64,000 bases of DNA from JAMXLO01 sp963749575 (GTDB lineage Bacteria; Pseudomonadota; Alphaproteobacteria; Acetobacterales; Acetobacteraceae). The stretch lies in assembly GCA_963749575.1 (NCBI GenBank), contig CAVVNM010000015.1:62001-126000 (forward strand), in the 5' to 3' direction. Below, piece after piece: positions 59,462 through 64,000 of this stretch. The notes beneath the pieces were generated by a model, which did no database searches, was not told the DNA's origin, and saw nothing but the letters and a program-made list of their open reading frames with translations. Position 1 is the first letter of the stretch; each line of letters opens with the position of its first letter. The translations under genes were made by a program, and so were the position numbers.

Positions 59462-60736
59462 ATGGCCCGCATCCTGTTTCAGAACTGCCGCGTGTGGGAT
59501 GGCTCCGGCGCGGCGGCCTTTCCGGCTGACGTGCTGGTCGAGGGCGAGCATGTCCGCGCCGTGGCGCGCGAACGCGGCCAGCTCGCCGCGCCGGGCGCCG
59601 AGGTGATCGAGGCCGGCGGCATGACGCTGATGCCCGGCATGGTCGAGGGGCACGCCCACATCACCTTCATCAACGGCGCGCGGCCCACCGACCTGGGCGA
59701 CACGCCGCCCGAGGAGCATACGCTGATCGCGGCGCGCAACGCGCTGGTGCTGCTGGAACACGGGTTCACCAGCGCCTACAGCGCCGCCTCAGCCAAGCTG
59801 CGCATCGACGTGGTGATCCGCAACGCGATCGAGGCAGGCGACCTGCCCGGCCCTCGCCTGCGCGCCTGTGGGCCGGAGATCACGGTAACCGGCGGCCTCG
59901 GCGACGATCGCCGCGCGCATCAGTTCCGCGACAGTTTTGCCATTTTCGCCGACGGTCCGGCGGAGGTCACGAAGCTGGCCCGGCTTTGCGTGCGCGAAGG
60001 CGTGGACAGCATCAAGCTGAACATCTCCGGCGACGACCACACTCGCAGCGGCGCGCTGCCGCGCACGGTGATGAGCGAGGCGGAAATCCGCGCCGGCGTG
60101 ACTGTGGCGCGGGACTTCCACCGCATGGTCAACGCGCACTGCCGCGCCGCCGAAAGCGTGAAGCGTGCAGTACGTTGCGGCGTGGACGTGATCTATCACT
60201 GCGAGCACGCCGATGAGGAGGCATTGGATCTGCTCGAGTCGGTGAAGGATCGCGTGTTCGTGGGGCCGGCGATCGGGCTGCTGCACGCCGCGGTGCATGA
60301 GGCGCCGGAAGCCGCGCTGCACGCCGGTGTGCGAAGCGGCTACGACTTGGGACTGGCCGCCGCGTCCCGCAGCTATCCCGAAATGAAGCGGCGCGGCATC
60401 CGGGTGGTGATCGGTGGCGACTACGGCTTCGCCCGGACCCCGCAAGGCGAGAATGCGCGGGATATCGAGCACTTCGTCCGGTATCTCGGCTACAGTCCGA
60501 GCGAGGCACTGGTCTGCGCGACACGATTTGGCGCGGAGCTGATGGGACTGGGCGATCAGGCGGGACAGGTTCGCGAGGGCTTTCTAGCCGATCTGCTGCT
60601 GGTCGATGGCGATCCCGTCGCCGATGTAAGCCTGTTGCAGCACAAGGATCGGCTGGTGGCGATCCTCAAGGGTGGCGCCATCTGCAAGCTGGATCGATTG
60701 GCCCTGGAGCGGCGACCGGCGCGAGCCGCGGAATAG
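59462..60736 (+). CDS. Metal-dependent amidohydrolase
   Basis: 424 residues. The small beta domain opens with ILFQNCRVWDGSGAAAFPAD. Metal-binding HxH in MVEGHAHITFINGARP, then IKLNISGDDHTRS (carboxylated-Lys region), MVNAHCRAAESVKRAVRCG and VIYHCEHADEEAL (His ligands), and late GGDYGFARTPQGENARDIEH (Asp). Imidazolonepropionase-like/cytosine deaminase-like subtype of the amidohydrolase superfamily. Hydrolyses a cyclic amide or similar; substrate unknown. Confidence 0.85.
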   Translation: MARILFQNCRVWDGSGAAAFPADVLVEGEHVRAVARERGQLAAPGAEVIEAGGMTLMPGMVEGHAHITFINGARPTDLGDTPPEEHTLIAARNALVLLEHGFTSAYSAASAKLRIDVVIRNAIEAGDLPGPRLRACGPEITVTGGLGDDRRAHQFRDSFAIFADGPAEVTKLARLCVREGVDSIKLNISGDDHTRSGALPRTVMSEAEIRAGVTVARDFHRMVNAHCRAAESVKRAVRCGVDVIYHCEHADEEALDLLESVKDRVFVGPAIGLLHAAVHEAPEAALHAGVRSGYDLGLAAASRSYPEMKRRGIRVVIGGDYGFARTPQGENARDIEHFVRYLGYSPSEALVCATRFGAELMGLGDQAGQVREGFLADLLLVDGDPVADVSLLQHKDRLVAILKGGAICKLDRLALERRPARAAE

Positions 60737-60788
60737 GGAATGCCTCGCCGCTTGCGGCAGAGGCCGGCGCGAAACGCCCCACGCGAAG

Positions 60789-61922
60789 TCACGCCGGCGC
60801 GAATACATCCTCATGCGCAGCCGTCACTTCCGCGGCCGGCGGCGTCGCGAACAGCGCGTCACGCTGCAGCACCGGCACGACGCGGTCGGCGAACCGGCGC
60901 ATGTTCAGTTCGCCTTCCTCGTGCGGCATGCCGCCGTACGAGAAGTCGGCAATCATATGATCGGTGCCGGTGAGTGCTCGCAGCTCGGCCATCTGCTGGA
61001 TGCAGTCATCGGGTGTGCCGACAATCTGGATCTTCACGTAGAACTCGGTCGCCTTCTGTCGCGCCGCATCCTCCTTCATCTTGGCGTATGTCTTGGTCAT
61101 CTTCCCGTACGCCTCGTAGCCCTTCACGGTCGCCAGATGGCCATCCGAGAAATGATAGTGATTGTCGATCGAATCCCATTTCCGTCCGAGATACCGCACC
61201 GCGCGTTCATGCGCCTCGTCGCGGCTGTCGGCGCAGGAGACGTTGGTGAGAATGATCGGCGGCGGGGGTACATGACCGACTGCCGCGGCGACTGCACGAA
61301 AGCGGTCGATGTCAGCCGCCGCCTTCGGCCATTCGTTCTGCATGATTACCATCATGCCGAAGCCGAGTTTCGCCATGATCTCGGCTGACTCGGGCGTGAC
61401 CGCGGAGACAAAGAAGCGGCGCTCCGGGTTGGAAATCGGCCGCGGGCGGATCGAGGTGCGCGGGATCTGGTAGTACTCGCCCTGCCATTCGAATTCGGGC
61501 TGGCTGATCGCCATCCGGATGAGCTGCGCCGCTTCGACGAAGCGCGGACGTGCCTCCTCCATCGGGATGCGGAAGCCCTCGTATTCCACCGAGGCCGCAC
61601 CACGGCCGAAGCCGAACAGGCACCGCCCGCCACACAGAACATCCAGCAGCGCGATGCTCTCGGCGACGCGGATCGGATCATGCCACGGCAACACGATGAC
61701 CGCGGTGCCGAGTGCCACGCGCTTGGTACGGCCGGCGAAGTAACTCAGCAGTTGTACCGGCGCCGGCGACATAGAGTAGCCGGTGAAGTGATGCTCCAGC
61801 GCGAAGATGGAATCGAAGCCAAGCGGTTCGGCAAGATCGCCGAGTTCGAGGTGGTCCTTGTAGACAGCGACATCCGAGCGTCCCGCCTGGGCCAGAATGC
61901 TGAGCGATACGCCGATCTTCAT
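60789..61922 (-). CDS. LLM-class flavin-dependent oxidoreductase (luciferase-like)
   Basis: 377 residues from the ATG at 61922 with AGGAGG five bases ahead. MKIGVSLSILAQAGRSDVAV, FDSIFALEHHFTGYSMSPAP, RVALGTAVIVLPWHDPIRVA and CLFGFGRGAASVEYEGFRI are typical of bacterial luciferase-like monooxygenases with the extra C-terminal segment of the F420/FMN alkanal type. Uses reduced flavin and oxygen on an unknown organic substrate. Tail-to-tail with the amidohydrolase. Confidence 0.87.
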   Translation of the reverse strand: MKIGVSLSILAQAGRSDVAVYKDHLELGDLAEPLGFDSIFALEHHFTGYSMSPAPVQLLSYFAGRTKRVALGTAVIVLPWHDPIRVAESIALLDVLCGGRCLFGFGRGAASVEYEGFRIPMEEARPRFVEAAQLIRMAISQPEFEWQGEYYQIPRTSIRPRPISNPERRFFVSAVTPESAEIMAKLGFGMMVIMQNEWPKAAADIDRFRAVAAAVGHVPPPPIILTNVSCADSRDEAHERAVRYLGRKWDSIDNHYHFSDGHLATVKGYEAYGKMTKTYAKMKEDAARQKATEFYVKIQIVGTPDDCIQQMAELRALTGTDHMIADFSYGGMPHEEGELNMRRFADRVVPVLQRDALFATPPAAEVTAAHEDVFAPA

Positions 61923-62046
61923 TGTCGCCTCCTGCACGATTGTGCGGAGTGTGTCAGGATACGTGTCCATGGTCGAGAGGTTGCCTTGCCGCACGCAACC
62001 ACGCCGAATCTGAATCGATACGCTCCCCGATCTCCTGCGGGATGCT

Positions 62047-62571
62047 TTGGATGTGGTGTTCGTCGGCATCAATCCGTCACTGTTCTCGGCTGCGCGGGGC
62101 CACTATTTTGCCAGACGCTCCAATCGCTTCTGGCCCTGCTTCTCGCGCTCGGTCCTGAGCGATGCCGCACGCCGCGCACTCGGCGTCGAACGATTGGAAC
62201 CCGAGCATGACCGCTCCCTTCTCTCGTGCGGCTTCGGCTTTACCGATTTGGTCAAGCGCCCCACCGCGCGCGCCGGCGAACTGCTGCCGCACGAGTTGGC
62301 GTCCGGCGTGATCGGCCTGGCATCCAAGCTGGAGCGCCACCAGCCACGCATTGCCTGTTTCCACGGCGTGACCGGTTACCGACATGTCGTGCGTAGACTT
62401 GCCCCTTTTGCGAACCAGCCTGTGCTGGGGGCGCAGCCACTGCGCATCGGCGTGACACTCTGCTTCGTCGTTCCCAATCCGAGTGGCGCCAATGCGCACT
62501 TCACGCCGACCGATCAGACGCACTGGTACAATCGGCTCGCTGACGAACTGACCCGGCCGGCCGTGGCCTGA
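62047..62571 (+). CDS. Mismatch-specific uracil/thymine DNA glycosylase (Mug/TDG-like)
   Basis: 174 residues from TTG 62047. Catalytic motif VFVGINPSLFSAARGHYFAR (Asn of GINP activates water), RSNRFWP, CGFGFTDLVKRPTARAGEL, and second motif VPNPSGANAHF. Excises U or T mispaired with G. Homologous-looking sequence extends 11 codons upstream (IDTLPDLLRDALD) to 62014, where the expected initiator Met is an ATC codon, so the true start is likely 62014 with a non-standard codon or a base error. Confidence 0.83.
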   Translation: MDVVFVGINPSLFSAARGHYFARRSNRFWPCFSRSVLSDAARRALGVERLEPEHDRSLLSCGFGFTDLVKRPTARAGELLPHELASGVIGLASKLERHQPRIACFHGVTGYRHVVRRLAPFANQPVLGAQPLRIGVTLCFVVPNPSGANAHFTPTDQTHWYNRLADELTRPAVA

Positions 62572-62625
62572 GTTTGCCTGTCCGATGCATGGTGCCTAAC
62601 CTCGACGCGGAGGAAAGGTCCGACG

Positions 62626-64000
62626 ATGGCCACACAAGTGAATGCAGCAGCACGACTGGATCGCCTGCCGCTTGGCCCATTCCACCGGCGCGTGTTGCGG
62701 CTGGTCGGCATGGGCATGTTCTTTGATTCGTTCGACAACTCGATGATGGCGGGCGTGCTCGCCGCGTTGGTCAGCAGCGGCGCTTCGACCATGGCGCTGA
62801 ACGCGACATTCATCTCCGCCACCTTCGCCGGCCTGACAATCGGCGCGGCCACCGCCGGACTGATCGGCGACCGGCTGGGCCGCCGTTTTGCCTACCAGTT
62901 CAATCTGCTGATCTTCGGCAGCATGTGCCTGGTCGCCAGCATCGCGCCGTCGATGGATTGGCTGATCGTGATCCGCTGCATCATGGGCATCGGTCTCGGC
63001 GCCGAATTCGTGGTCGGTTACGGCATGATCTCGGAGTTCGTGCCGCCGCGCAACCGCGGGCGCTATACGGCACTGCTCAATCTGATCTCCAGTTCCGGCG
63101 TGTTCGCGGTATCGCTCACCGGCCTCGCGATCATCCCTTGGCTGGGCTGGCGTGCCATGTTCGTGATCGGTGGCATCGGCGCGCTGTGGGTGTGGTGGCT
63201 GCGTCGCAGCCTGCCGGAATCACCCCGCTGGCTCGAGGCAGTCGGTCGCAACGACGAAGCCGAACGCATCCTGCAACGCATCGAGCACGAGGCAGCGCCC
63301 GGCGGCAACCTGCGGCCCGCCGTGGTCTACCAGTCCATGCCGCCGCGCCGAGTACCGATCTCGGTGCTGTTCACGCGGCCGGTCGTGCGCCGCACGCTGC
63401 TGGCGATCGCGGTCAACGTCACCTGCCTGGTCGGTTCCTACAGCTTCACCGCGTGGATTCCGTCATTCTTCGTCAAGCAGGGTTTCAGCGTGACGCGTTC
63501 ACTCGGCTTCACCGCCGCCATGACCGCCGGCACGCTGGCTGGACCGGCGCTCGCCGTATTGCTCGCGGATCGGATCGGCCGGCGGCGCGGCATCATGCTG
63601 GCCGGCGTGGCGTGTGCGGCGATCGGCTCGATCTATCCGTTCCTGGTCATGCCGGTACCGATCATGCTGTGCGGCTTCCTGCTGGTGTCCGCGATGTCGC
63701 TGTTCCTGGCACTCGGGCTCGGCGGCTACACGCCAGAGCTGTTCCCCACCGCATACCGCTTCCGCGGCAGCGGGATCGCGCAGATGGCCGGCCGCGCCGC
63801 GCTGATCGCCACCCCGTACGCCGTCGTTCCGCTATTCGCGACCTATGGCATCGGCGGCGTGGTCGGCACGATCGCCGGCATGTATCTCACGCTGGTCGTC
63901 ATCATCGCGTTTGCCGGCATCGAGACCAATCAGCGATCGCTGGAATCGCTGGCGCCGGGCGCGGGGCCGCTGTCCGCGACGATCCAGTCCGCGATCCGCG
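62626..64000 (+). CDS. MFS transporter (sugar/aromatic-acid type), continues past window end
   Basis: At least 458 residues with no stop by 64000. Start MATQVNAAARLDRLPLGPFH after a GGAGG site. First span MGMFFDSFDNSMMAGVLAAL; loop 2-3 signature GLIGDRLGRRFAYQF; cytoplasmic middle loop RSLPESPRWLEAVGRNDEAE; loop 8-9 LADRIGRRRGIMLAG; YTPELFPTAYRFRGSGIAQM in the second half. About twelve spans expected. Proton-coupled uptake or efflux of an organic acid or sugar is inferred. It follows the LLM and amidohydrolase genes and may import their substrate. Confidence 0.85.
   Translation, partial: MATQVNAAARLDRLPLGPFHRRVLRLVGMGMFFDSFDNSMMAGVLAALVSSGASTMALNATFISATFAGLTIGAATAGLIGDRLGRRFAYQFNLLIFGSMCLVASIAPSMDWLIVIRCIMGIGLGAEFVVGYGMISEFVPPRNRGRYTALLNLISSSGVFAVSLTGLAIIPWLGWRAMFVIGGIGALWVWWLRRSLPESPRWLEAVGRNDEAERILQRIEHEAAPGGNLRPAVVYQSMPPRRVPISVLFTRPVVRRTLLAIAVNVTCLVGSYSFTAWIPSFFVKQGFSVTRSLGFTAAMTAGTLAGPALAVLLADRIGRRRGIMLAGVACAAIGSIYPFLVMPVPIMLCGFLLVSAMSLFLALGLGGYTPELFPTAYRFRGSGIAQMAGRAALIATPYAVVPLFATYGIGGVVGTIAGMYLTLVVIIAFAGIETNQRSLESLAPGAGPLSATIQSAIR

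Overview
The window is GC-rich DNA, almost certainly from an alphaproteobacterium and probably from the Acetobacteraceae or a related Rhodospirillales lineage. This rests on gene content and codon use: an IS1380-type element, an MlaC/HpnM-like protein, PEP-CTERM-like tails, NodT-type lipoprotein and DUF1127. No rRNA is present to settle it.

Layout. 1-2.96 kb is an insertion-sequence scrap heap: the start of one IS110-family transposase leaving the window leftward, a complete IS110/IS1111-type transposase pointing right, a small IS-associated protein and a truncated ISAs1 transposase. 2.96-10.5 kb is a cell-surface region: two GT4 glycosyltransferases, a polytopic membrane protein, a double methyltransferase with a DUF4214-like tail, and a glycine-rich RTX-like protein. 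10.9-19 kb is an acyl-CoA catabolic cluster: enoyl-CoA hydratase, divergent from hydrolase, two paired acyl-CoA dehydrogenases, ADP-forming acyl-CoA synthetase, a third dehydrogenase and an SDR. 19-24.8 kb holds two tiny exported proteins, a divergent iolG/iolD inositol pair, a CPA1 antiporter and a phosphoesterase. 25-35.7 kb holds an exported endonuclease/phosphatase-like and GDSL pair, LysR with DUF1127, sulfotransferase, MlaC/HpnM, a cyclase-family protein, a large hybrid kinase and a lipoprotein. 35.7-38.1 kb is a tandem pair of OmpA-type porins. 38.27-39.74 kb carries tRNA-Sec and selA. 39.7-49.2 kb has a GNAT-amidohydrolase-isochorismatase string, a TPP enzyme, a double-module hybrid kinase and a tartrate-dehydrogenase-like gene. 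49.2-53.1 kb has an SGNH hydrolase and a flavin monooxygenase gene split by an IS1380-like element. 53.1-56.3 kb is an acoABC-type 2-oxoacid/acetoin dehydrogenase operon without E3. 56.4-64 kb has a beta-barrel protein, a NodT-type efflux lipoprotein, amidohydrolase, LLM oxidoreductase, a Mug-like glycosylase and an MFS transporter leaving the window.

The most striking global feature is that about thirteen otherwise convincing genes between 10 and 49 kb are broken by small indels, with full homologous sequence on both sides, while genes at 2.9-9 kb and 50-62 kb look intact. This looks more like consensus errors than mass gene decay, but it cannot be settled from sequence alone. The best biological leads are the selA-selC pair, the two IS110-family elements with visible candidate guide-RNA regions, the perfectly reconstructable IS1380 insertion, the endonuclease-PEP-CTERM-lipase continuous frame, and a hybrid kinase whose Hpt-like tail seems to lack its histidine.
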